From Rhodoferax sp. (GTDB taxonomy: Bacteria > Pseudomonadota > Gammaproteobacteria > Burkholderiales > Burkholderiaceae_C): a DNA stretch of 64,000 nucleotides. Location: contig NZ_JAAFHA010000002.1 in NCBI RefSeq assembly GCF_010365055.1, positions 1 through 64,000 on the forward strand, written 5' to 3'. Under the pieces are notes generated by a model. That model was given only the letters and a program-made list of their open reading frames with translations, was not told the DNA's origin and did no database searches. The position numbers and the translations under genes were made by a program. Shown here piece by piece: positions 9,839 through 17,840 of the stretch. The first letter of the stretch is position 1; each line of letters opens with the position of its first letter.

Positions 9839-9923
9839 GAGGGCTCCTTGTTAGATCGTGGCTAAGGGTAAAGTGGGGAAATTGTGACAGAAACCAAGAG
9901 CTGGCCTCGCCCGCCAAATCCCT

Positions 9924-12464
9924 ATGACCGAAATAGCAATAAACCATCCTGTTGACCAGGCATGGGACCGTGTCATGGGTCAAATCCGCGCCGAAATGGC
10001 GGCGCGCGGGGTGCATGCGTCACGCACGGTGGTGCTGTTGCCGTACGCCCAACTGATGCAGGAAGCGCGCAGCGCCTGGCTGCGCGGGTTGGAGTGCGCC
10101 CAGCCTGGCGTCAACGCGCCCGCACATTTTTTGCCCCGTTTCGAGACCAGTATGAACTGGACCCGCAGCCTGGGTGGCTTTGAGCCCGGCCCGGACGATC
10201 TGCAGCTCGATTGCGCCCGCGATGTGCTGACGGCGGCTTCTTTGCTGGCCCGGGCGGGCTTGGCCCCGTATCAAAACCTGTTGGCGGCGCGCCTGATGGA
10301 AGCTGCCTGGAGTCTGGCCCGGCTTGCCGCTTCTGTTGCGCCCGCGGCGCGCGCGCAGTGGGGCCTGCGCCTGGACAGTCTGTTGGCCAGCGGCCTGGAC
10401 GCGCCGGTGCTGGCCATGGAGGGTGCGCTGGCACGCGTCGCGCTGGCCTGGGTGGCCAGCTCAAGTTATCCGTCCGATCGGCTGTTCGCGGCGCGCCCTG
10501 ACTTGCTGGTGGTGCTGCAAGGTTTCCAGAGCGAACCGCTGGCGCTGGCCTTGCAGCACGGCTTGGGTGAGCGGGTCTTCGTGTTGGCGCTGCAGCAGGA
10601 AGGCGCCCCAACAGGCGCTACCGCAGACGCGGACACGGTGGCGCTGCACGCGGCCCAGGACGCCGAAGACGAAGCGCAGCGCGCGGCTGCCTGCGTGCTG
10701 GCGCATCTGGCGGCGGGGCGCTCGCCGGTGGCGCTGGTGGCGCAGGATCGGGTGCTGACGCGCCGGGTCCGCGCCATGCTGGGAGAGCGCGGCGTGGCCG
10801 TGCGCGACGAAACCGGCTGGACGCTGTCTACCACCCGCGCCGCCGCCGCACTGATGAGTCTGATGCGCGCCTGCGCCTGGGACGCCAGCACCGACGGGGT
10901 GCTTGACTGGCTGAAAAACGCGCCGGCGTTTGACCCGCAGCTGGTGATGCAGGCCGAGGCCGGTTGGCGCCGCGGCGCGGTGCGCGAGTGGCGCGCGGTG
11001 CCGCTCGGTGACGCCTTGCAGCGCCCGGTCCAGGCGCTGCGCGACAGTCTGCAATCCGGGCGGCCGCTGGTGCGCTGGCTGGTCGATCTGCGCGCCGTGT
11101 TGCAAAGCGCGGGCCAATGGACGGGCTTGACGCAAGACGCTGCCGGGCAAGCGGTGCTGCAGGCCCTGCGCTTGCATGAGGGCGCGCATACCGAGTTTGC
11201 GGATGTGGCCGTGTCCATGAGTCAGAGCGAGTTCACGGCGTGGGTCAGCCAGGCGTTGGAGGCGGCCAGTTTTTTGCCAGAACATCCGGAGAAATCAGCG
11301 CCGGGTCAGGTCGTGATCCTGCCCTTGAGCCAGCTACTGGGTCGCCCGCTGGCGGCGGTGGTGCTGCCTGGCTGCGACGACGTGCGCTTGCCGATGTCAC
11401 CCGAACCGACCGGCCCGTGGACCCCAACCCAACGCGCGCTGCTCGGTCTGCCCGCGCGCGCGCAACTGGCCGCCGCCAGCCGCGCGGCCTGGCAGTACGC
11501 CTTGCAGTTTCCCTATGTGGACGTGTTGTGGCGCCAGAGCGAAGGCGGCGAGCACCTGATGGCCAGCGGCTTTGTGCAGGAACTGCAGCTCAGCCAGATC
11601 GGTGTCATGGCGCCGGATCCGCGGCTGCTGCGGCCGCTCACAGCGAAGCCTGGCGCCATGCCGCGCCCGAAGGGCGATGCGCTGGCCTTGACCCGGCTCT
11701 CCAGCACGGCTTATGAAGACCTGCGCCGCTGCCCGTACCGGTTCTTTGCCTTGCGCCAACTCAAGCTGCAAGAGTCGGATGAACTCGACACCGAACTTGG
11801 CAAGCGCGACTTCGGCAACTGGCTGCACACCGTGCTCAAGCTCTTTCATGAAGCATTAAACGAGTCTCCAGCCCCCGATTTTGTTGGGCGAGTAGCTCTG
11901 ATTAACAGAGCGGCTGAACAGGCGACAGCGGCGCTGGGTTTGTCCAGCAGCGAATTTCTGCCGTTCGCCGCCGCCTGGCCGCGGGTGCGCGCGGGCTACC
12001 TGGAGTGGCTGGCCGGGCACGAGGCCAGCGGCGCCGCCTTTGTTGCCGCCGAGCGCTGGCGGGAAACCGCGCTCGGCCACCTGACCCTGGTGGGCAAGAT
12101 TGACCGTATCGATCGCCTGCAGGACGGCAGCGCCCTGGTGATCGACTACAAAACCGAGCCGCGTGCCAGCACCGCCCAGCGCATCAAGGACGCGCCGGAA
12201 GACACCCAACTCGCGTTTTATGCCGCGCTGCTGGGTGATGACACCCTGGCGGCGGCTTATGTGAATGTGGGTGAAAAAGACGGCACCAAAACGTACGAGC
12301 AGTCCGACGTGGTGGCCTTGCGCGACCTGCTGCTGGCGGGGATTGCCACGGACATGGCGCGGATTGCCGATGGTGCGCCGATGGCGGCGATGGGGGAGGG
12401 CAAGGCGTGCGAGTTTTGCGCTGCGCGGGGGATGTGTCGGAAAGATTTTTGGGATTTGGCGTGA
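9924..12464 (+). CDS. addB: AddB-like PD-(D/E)XK nuclease of a RecBCD/AddAB-type complex
   Basis: An 846-residue protein, shorter than Bacillus AddB. The N-terminal part looks like a degenerate helicase domain without a clear P-loop. The C-terminal nuclease carries the catalytic core VIDYKTE and the four cysteines of an AddB-type iron-sulfur fold: C603 (RRCPYRFF) and C829-x2-C832-x5-C838. With the downstream AddA-like protein it would resect double-strand DNA ends for recombination. A copy of the dispersed repeat is carried in frame at 11864-11906. The family name rests on architecture and on the neighbour. Confidence 0.8.
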   Translation: MTEIAINHPVDQAWDRVMGQIRAEMAARGVHASRTVVLLPYAQLMQEARSAWLRGLECAQPGVNAPAHFLPRFETSMNWTRSLGGFEPGPDDLQLDCARDVLTAASLLARAGLAPYQNLLAARLMEAAWSLARLAASVAPAARAQWGLRLDSLLASGLDAPVLAMEGALARVALAWVASSSYPSDRLFAARPDLLVVLQGFQSEPLALALQHGLGERVFVLALQQEGAPTGATADADTVALHAAQDAEDEAQRAAACVLAHLAAGRSPVALVAQDRVLTRRVRAMLGERGVAVRDETGWTLSTTRAAAALMSLMRACAWDASTDGVLDWLKNAPAFDPQLVMQAEAGWRRGAVREWRAVPLGDALQRPVQALRDSLQSGRPLVRWLVDLRAVLQSAGQWTGLTQDAAGQAVLQALRLHEGAHTEFADVAVSMSQSEFTAWVSQALEAASFLPEHPEKSAPGQVVILPLSQLLGRPLAAVVLPGCDDVRLPMSPEPTGPWTPTQRALLGLPARAQLAAASRAAWQYALQFPYVDVLWRQSEGGEHLMASGFVQELQLSQIGVMAPDPRLLRPLTAKPGAMPRPKGDALALTRLSSTAYEDLRRCPYRFFALRQLKLQESDELDTELGKRDFGNWLHTVLKLFHEALNESPAPDFVGRVALINRAAEQATAALGLSSSEFLPFAAAWPRVRAGYLEWLAGHEASGAAFVAAERWRETALGHLTLVGKIDRIDRLQDGSALVIDYKTEPRASTAQRIKDAPEDTQLAFYAALLGDDTLAAAYVNVGEKDGTKTYEQSDVVALRDLLLAGIATDMARIADGAPMAAMGEGKACEFCAARGMCRKDFWDLA
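11864..11906 (+). repeat. dispersed AGCTAT repeat, copy A (inside addB)
   Basis: GTCTCCAGCCCCCG, a spacer, GGGCGAGTAGCTCTGATTA: same order and spacing as the intergenic copies. It is read through in frame as SPAPDFVGRVAL and sits between the AddB cysteine and nuclease core regions. Confidence 0.6.
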
Positions 12465-12484
12465 CTGTATTTTTTTGTGATCTT

Positions 12485-12886
12485 TCCCCCACTCACTCCC
12501 CCGACCCCTCTCTCGCCCCGCCGGGCGAAAGAGGGGGGCTTCATGTGGCCGCGTTTTTTAAGGCGGGAACTTTACGCTTCACGGCGCGCTGGCCTCAAAG
12601 TGAAGGCAGAACAGCGACCGGTCGCTCTAGCCAAATTCGGCGTCGCAGCAGCTCGCCTGCCCTGGATTTCTCGGGGAACCACCCACCAGCCGCCCAATCA
12701 GAGCAAGCGCTGCCTCAACGCCAATTGGCCTCAAGCGGCTTGCAGCAAATCGAAAGCCCGCCCATTCAGTTTGATGGCAACGCGCCCCTGTGTACCTTTT
12801 TCCCACCTTCAAAGACGCGGCCACATGTGGCTGTTAGCTCCCTTTCCGCCCCGGCGGGGGTGGAGAGGGTTGGGGTGAGGGGGGGA
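12485..12886. repeat. 0.4-kb element bounded by long imperfect inverted repeats
   Basis: The left arm (12485-12561) and right arm (12808-12886) are imperfect reverse complements over about 75 bp. The pairing includes a perfect 13-bp block (CATGTGGCCGCGT at 12542 and its complement at 12815) and a CCCCACTCACTCC-like versus GGGGTGAGGGGG block at the outer edges. Each arm also holds a local GC hairpin. The interior (about 250 bp) has no recognisable reading frame. It fills the gap between addB and addA and looks like a MITE or a composite of REP units. Confidence 0.65.
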
Positions 12887-12986
12887 ATACAACGCATAAA
12901 AATCAAGAACGTCGTAAGTAACCGGGTCAATGGATCAAGCCATGCAGACCAAATTGCATCGGAACCATGCAAAGGCGACCCAAAAA

Positions 12987-15900
12987 ATGACTAGTCCTCA
13001 ACCCGCCCCTGCCTACGAGCACAACGGCCAGCTCATCAGCGCCGAGGCTTTCTACGCAATTGCCTGCGACCCGCGCCGCAGTGTCGCGGTGGAGGCTTGC
13101 GCCGGGGCCGGCAAGACCTGGATGCTGGTGTCGCGCATCGTGCGCGCTCTGCTCGACGGGGTGGATGCCCAGACGGGCGAGCTGCGGGTGCAGCCGCATG
13201 AGATTTTGGCCATCACCTTCACCAAGCGGGCGGCCAGCGAGATGCGCGAGCGGCTGTACCAATGGCTGGCGGAGTTTGCCGTGGCCGACCACGCCACCCT
13301 GCGCCAGGAACTCAAGCTGCGTGGCGTTTTAGATAAAAACGAGCTCCAGCCCCCGTCCCTATTGCCTGAGCAGCTATCAAAGTTGTATCAAAATATCTTG
13401 CGCAGCGGGCGCCAGGTGCAGGTGCGCACTTTCCATAGCTGGTTTGCCGCCTTGCTGCGCAGTGCGCCGCTGGCGGTTTTGCAACAGATGGAACTGCCGG
13501 CCAACTACCAGCTGCTCGAAGACGACGCGCCGGCCAAAGCCTTGGTCTGGCGGCGTTTTTATGCCGCGCTGTTGCGCCCGGCGCAAGCCCCGGTCGAGGG
13601 CGCCGAGTGGGGTGGTGGTGGGCCAGATGATTCATCCGGTGTGACGCTGCAGTTTGATTACGAGGCGGTGGTGTTTGACTACGGTCGCGCGCAGACCGAC
13701 AAAGCCCTGCAAACCGCGCTCGACAAGCGCACTGAATTTGCCCTGGCCGATGCGCAAGGGGTGGTACTGCGCTCCGTGTTGCCGTTTGGCAGGCAATTCC
13801 CCGAGTTTGCTGGCTTAGGCACGCCTGATGATTTTTTGCGCGACCAGCCGCAGCGCTGGCAAATCCTGCTGGCTGCGGCACGCGCCCTGGGCGGCGCCAG
13901 TGCCAAGACGTTTTCTGCCAAAGGAGTGGCGCTTGAGATGGCGCTCTCGACCGGTGATCTGTCGGCCGCGTTTGCCGCCTTGCTGACCGACAAGGACGCG
14001 CCGCGCAAGTTCAGCGAGAAGATTGCCGGTATTGAGGCCGTGCGTGAGGCCCAGGACCTGGTGCTGCGCCTGCTGGCGGCCCGCCTGCAGCACGCGGCTT
14101 GGGTCTACCAGCAACGCATGGCGCGCCTGACCCGGGCGCTTTTGATAGAGTTCGCGGCCCTCAAGCGTGAGCACGGCTGGGTCGACATGAACGACGTGGA
14201 GCGCGCCGCGCTGGTGATGCTCAGTGACCCGGTGCTTTGCGGCTGGGTGCAGGAGCGGCTCGACGCGCGCATCAAACACCTGCTGATCGACGAGTTTCAG
14301 GACACCAACCCGCTGCAGTGGCAGGCGCTCAAGTCGTGGCTCAGCGGCTACGCCGGCGCCGGCGGCGGTCCCAGCGGTGGCGCGGGCGCCACGGCGCCCC
14401 GTGTGTTCATCGTGGGGGACCCCAAGCAGAGCATTTACCGCTTTCGCCGCGCCGAGCCGCAAGTGTTCAAGGCGGCCAAAGCCTTTGTGCGCGACGGTTT
14501 GAACGGCGACCTGCTGAGTTGCGACCACACCCGGCGCAACGCCACCGGGGTCATCGCCGTCGTGAACACCGTCATGACGCAGGCGGCACGGGCCGATGGC
14601 TACGAGGGGTTCCGGGCGCATACCACCAGCGCCTCCGAGCTGGGACTGGTCTGCAAGCTGCCACCGATTGCTAGGCCAGAGCGTCTGGCGGGGGCCGCAT
14701 CCAGCGGCGATGAGACCGATGGGTGCGGGACGGCCAGAGCCCAGTGGCGCGACAGCCTGAGCACCCCGCGCGAACTGCCGGAGGAAGCCCTGCGCACCCT
14801 GGAGGCGCGTCAGGCGGCGCACTGGATCGCGCAGCAGTTGGCCAACGCCGAAACGCCGGGGCCAAGCCTGCAGGCCGCTGACGTGATTGTGCTGTCACGC
14901 AAGCGCGCGGGCTTGCTGCCCTTGCAGTTGGAGTTGCGCAAGTTGCACATCGCGGCCCAGATTGGCGAGAAAACCAATCTCATTGACTGCTGCGAAGTGC
15001 AGGACCTGGTGGCCCTGCTGGACGTGCTGGTGTCGCCCCGGCACGACCTGTCGCTGGCGCGGGTACTCAAGTCGCCCCTGTTTGACATGCCCGACGCGGC
15101 GCTGGTGCAACTGGCGCAAGGGGTGCGGGCGCAGTCGCCCGCCGATTTGTCCTGGTTTGATGTGCTGCAAAAATCAGAGCTATCTACGCAGGACGGACGG
15201 GGGCTGGCGGCTTGTTTGATGCGATGGAAAGGCTGGCTGGATCAATTGCCACCGCACGATGCGCTGCAGGCCATTTACTTTGACGGCGACGTGCTGGCCC
15301 GCTTTGCGGCGGCAGCACCGGCCAGTCAGCGCGACGCCGTGCTGGCCAACCTGACAGCCTTGCTGGGGATGTCGCTGCAGCTCGACGGCGGACGGTTTGC
15401 GACGCCTTATGCGTTTGTGCGCGCCCTTAAAAGTGGCGGCCTGCTGGCGCCCGCTGCCGTCAACCCGCAGGCCGTGCGCCTGCTCACCGTGCACGGCGCC
15501 AAAGGGCTGGAGGCGCAGGCGGTGCTCTTGCTTGACACCGACACGCCCGAGCGAAACGCCGACACCATGGGCGTGCTGATTGACTGGCCGGGGGAGGCCG
15601 CGTGGCCGAGCAAATTTGTGTTTCTGGCCAGTGAGAGCCAGCCGCCCGCCTGCGCCGTGCCCACGCTGGAGGCCGAGCGGCTGGAGCGCCAACGCGAAGA
15701 ACTCAATGCCCTGTACGTCGCGCTAACGCGGGCGCGCCGCACGCTGGCTATTTCCAGCATTGCGCCCTACCGCAGCGCCGAGCGCAGCTGGTGGCAGCGC
15801 CTGAGCGACTTGGCCCAGCCGGCGGCGCCCGCAGTTGCAGCCGACTTGGCGGCGGCGTCTCCCGATGCGGTGCCGGTGACCGTGGCGGATGCTGTGTTTT

Positions 15901-16484
15901 ATATAAAAGAACTGCCTGTAGCCCCCGTGGAATATACGCAAGAAGCTATAAAAAAAGAAGCATATTTCGGCGAGGTTCTTAGCGCCGATGACGTTGATGC
16001 TGACGCTGACGCGCTCAGCGCCCGCCTGGGCAAGGCCATGCACCGGCTGCTGGAATGGGGCGACGCGACGCTAGCCAATACGGCCGCCTGTGCGCGTGAA
16101 TTTGCGCTCACGCCCGAGCAGGGCGCGCAGGCCGCCGCCATGGCCGCGCGTATCCTGCAGGGCGAGGGTGCCTGGGCCTGGGACAATACAGGGCTGGCTT
16201 GGCAGGGCAATGAGATTGAGCTGCTGTACCAGGGCCAATGCCTGCGCCTGGATCGCCTGGTGCAGCGCACGCACGCACAGCACGCGGGCCACTGGTGGGT
16301 GCTGGACTACAAGTCGGCCCCGGCGCCCCATGAACAACCGGAACTGCTGGCGCAGCTGCGCGACTACCGGGCGGCCGTGCAGGCCATTTATCCGGATGCG
16401 GTGGTCAAGGCCGCATTTCTGACCGCGCACGGCGCGTTGATCGAAGTGAATGAAGTGAATGAAGTGAATTGGAACAGTGCATGA
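12987..16484 (+). CDS. addA: AddA-like UvrD-family helicase-nuclease
   Basis: About 1165 residues from the ATG at 12987; the frame opens at 12930. This is a superfamily 1 helicase with Walker A AGAGKT (residues about 39-44), motif II LLIDEFQDTNPLQW, motif III VGDPKQSIYRFRRAEP, motif V LTVHGAKGLEA and motif VI ALYVALTRARRTL. A C-terminal PD-(D/E)XK nuclease has WVLDYKSAP. This is the AddA architecture, acting with AddB in double-strand break repair. Three dispersed-repeat copies lie in the frame. The stop overlaps the next start as ATGA. Confidence 0.86.
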   Translation: MTSPQPAPAYEHNGQLISAEAFYAIACDPRRSVAVEACAGAGKTWMLVSRIVRALLDGVDAQTGELRVQPHEILAITFTKRAASEMRERLYQWLAEFAVADHATLRQELKLRGVLDKNELQPPSLLPEQLSKLYQNILRSGRQVQVRTFHSWFAALLRSAPLAVLQQMELPANYQLLEDDAPAKALVWRRFYAALLRPAQAPVEGAEWGGGGPDDSSGVTLQFDYEAVVFDYGRAQTDKALQTALDKRTEFALADAQGVVLRSVLPFGRQFPEFAGLGTPDDFLRDQPQRWQILLAAARALGGASAKTFSAKGVALEMALSTGDLSAAFAALLTDKDAPRKFSEKIAGIEAVREAQDLVLRLLAARLQHAAWVYQQRMARLTRALLIEFAALKREHGWVDMNDVERAALVMLSDPVLCGWVQERLDARIKHLLIDEFQDTNPLQWQALKSWLSGYAGAGGGPSGGAGATAPRVFIVGDPKQSIYRFRRAEPQVFKAAKAFVRDGLNGDLLSCDHTRRNATGVIAVVNTVMTQAARADGYEGFRAHTTSASELGLVCKLPPIARPERLAGAASSGDETDGCGTARAQWRDSLSTPRELPEEALRTLEARQAAHWIAQQLANAETPGPSLQAADVIVLSRKRAGLLPLQLELRKLHIAAQIGEKTNLIDCCEVQDLVALLDVLVSPRHDLSLARVLKSPLFDMPDAALVQLAQGVRAQSPADLSWFDVLQKSELSTQDGRGLAACLMRWKGWLDQLPPHDALQAIYFDGDVLARFAAAAPASQRDAVLANLTALLGMSLQLDGGRFATPYAFVRALKSGGLLAPAAVNPQAVRLLTVHGAKGLEAQAVLLLDTDTPERNADTMGVLIDWPGEAAWPSKFVFLASESQPPACAVPTLEAERLERQREELNALYVALTRARRTLAISSIAPYRSAERSWWQRLSDLAQPAAPAVAADLAAASPDAVPVTVADAVFYIKELPVAPVEYTQEAIKKEAYFGEVLSADDVDADADALSARLGKAMHRLLEWGDATLANTAACAREFALTPEQGAQAAAMAARILQGEGAWAWDNTGLAWQGNEIELLYQGQCLRLDRLVQRTHAQHAGHWWVLDYKSAPAPHEQPELLAQLRDYRAAVQAIYPDAVVKAAFLTAHGALIEVNEVNEVNWNSA
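13330..13385 (+). repeat. dispersed AGCTAT repeat, copy B (inside addA)
   Basis: GCTCCAGCCCCCGTCCCTAT, then GCCTGAGCAGCTATCAAAG. It is translated in frame as ELQPPSLLPEQLSKL, shifted by one base relative to copies A, D and L. Confidence 0.65.
15168..15210 (-). repeat. dispersed AGCTAT repeat, copy C (inside addA, inverted)
   Basis: Read on the minus strand: CGCCAGCCCCCGTCCGTCC, then GCGTAGATAGCTCTGATTTTT. On the coding strand it gives KSELSTQDGRGLAA, which resembles the peptide KKELLTHSARGLEA from copy E in trmJ. Confidence 0.65.
15912..15958 (+). repeat. dispersed AGCTAT repeat, copy D (inside addA)
   Basis: GCCTGTAGCCCCCGTGGAAT, then ACGCAAGAAGCTATAAAAAA, very close to intergenic copy J. 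Encodes LPVAPVEYTQEAIKKE in an AT-richer patch between the helicase and the nuclease domains. Confidence 0.75.
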
Positions 16485-17839
16485 AAAAAGTGATTGTGGT
16501 CGGGGGCGGCCCCGCCGGTTTGATGGCCGCTGACGTGTTGTCGGCGGCCGGGGTTGAGGTGCATGTGTATGACGCCATGCCTTCGGTGGGGCGCAAGTTT
16601 TTGCTCGCAGGCAAGGGTGGTTTGAACCTGACGCACGCCGAGCCGGCCACTATTTTTGCCTCCCGCTATGGCGCGCGGCGCACGCAGATTGAGGCCTTGT
16701 TGCGGGGTTTTGACGCCACGCAGGTGCGCGCCTGGGCCAAAGGCTTGGGCGTGGATACCTTTGTCGGCAGCTCGGGGATGGTGTTTCCGGTGGACATGAA
16801 GGCCGCCCCGCTGCTGCGCGCCTGGTTGCACCGCCTGCGCCATCCGGTAGCCGGGCCGGCCGTGCAGTTTCACATGCGCCAGCGCTGGACCGGTTGGGCC
16901 AATGACCAGGTAAGCACCACGCTCACCTTTGACGGCCCGAACGGATCGAGCCAGGTCGCCGCCGATGCCGTGGTGCTGGCCCTGGGCGGCGGCAGTTGGG
17001 CCCGCTTGGGCTCCAACGGCGCTTGGGTGCCGTGGCTGCAGGCCCGTGGCGTGGCGGTGGCGCCGCTGCTGCCCGCCAATTGCGGCTTTGACGTGGCCGC
17101 CAGCCCGGCCCGTCAAGCGCAGCCAGCCGCTGCGGATGTCACGACGCCGGGTGAAACCCGCCGCGCATTTCTGCAGGAACTGATCGGCCAAAGCCCAGCA
17201 GCGCCACCCGGCTGGAGCGCGCATTTCGCCAGCCGATTCGCCGGGCAACCGTTCAAGTCGGTGGCGATTCACTTCACCAATTCACAGGGTGTCAGCTTTG
17301 GGCGCAAGGGTGAATTTGTCGCCACCGCCACCGGGGTCGAGGGCAGCCTGATCTACGCGGCGTCCAGCCTGCTGCGCGACGAGATCATCAAGCAGGGCCA
17401 CGCAACGTTCTATCTTGATTTGCTGCCCGACCGGACGCCCGAGCAGGTGCTGGCCGAGGTCACACACCCGCGCGGCTCGCGCTCGCTTTCGAGTCACCTG
17501 AAGAGCCGCTTGCACCTTGACGGCATCAAGGCCGCCTTGCTGCACGAACTGCTGAGCAAAGAGCAGGTGAATGACCCCGCCGCGCTGGCCAGCGCCATCA
17601 AGGCTTTGCCGATCACGCTGGTGGCGGCGCGCCCGCTCGATGAAGCCATCAGTTCGGCCGGTGGCGTGTTGTTTGAGGTGATGGATGACCACCTGATGCT
17701 GGAGCAGCTGCCCGGCGTGTTTTGCGCCGGGGAGATGCTGGACTGGGAGGCGCCGACGGGGGGCTATTTGTTGACGGCATGTCTGGCCAGCGGGCACCAG
17801 GCGGGCGCCGGGGTGTTGTCGTACCTTGGGGTCAAATAG
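16481..17839 (+). CDS. HI0933-like FAD-dependent oxidoreductase (TIGR03862-type)
   Basis: A 452-residue flavoprotein with an N-terminal Rossmann motif (VVGGGPAGLMAADVLSAAG), the FLLAGKGGLNLTHAE stretch and a C-terminal FAD-contact region (GVFCAGEMLDWEAPTGGYLL). The substrate is unknown. The family includes BaiN-like proteins and is often annotated only as an NAD(P)/FAD-dependent oxidoreductase. The ATG at 16481 overlaps the addA stop (ATGA), so it is likely coupled to it. A second, more canonical paralogue lies at 29804-31048. Confidence 0.82.
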   Translation: MKKVIVVGGGPAGLMAADVLSAAGVEVHVYDAMPSVGRKFLLAGKGGLNLTHAEPATIFASRYGARRTQIEALLRGFDATQVRAWAKGLGVDTFVGSSGMVFPVDMKAAPLLRAWLHRLRHPVAGPAVQFHMRQRWTGWANDQVSTTLTFDGPNGSSQVAADAVVLALGGGSWARLGSNGAWVPWLQARGVAVAPLLPANCGFDVAASPARQAQPAAADVTTPGETRRAFLQELIGQSPAAPPGWSAHFASRFAGQPFKSVAIHFTNSQGVSFGRKGEFVATATGVEGSLIYAASSLLRDEIIKQGHATFYLDLLPDRTPEQVLAEVTHPRGSRSLSSHLKSRLHLDGIKAALLHELLSKEQVNDPAALASAIKALPITLVAARPLDEAISSAGGVLFEVMDDHLMLEQLPGVFCAGEMLDWEAPTGGYLLTACLASGHQAGAGVLSYLGVK

Positions 17840-17840
17840 C

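Noticed and set aside
12930-12986. Start of addA at 12930
   Set aside because: The added 19 residues are unlike the family start; the ATG at 12987 places the Walker A motif at the expected distance. Neither is proven.
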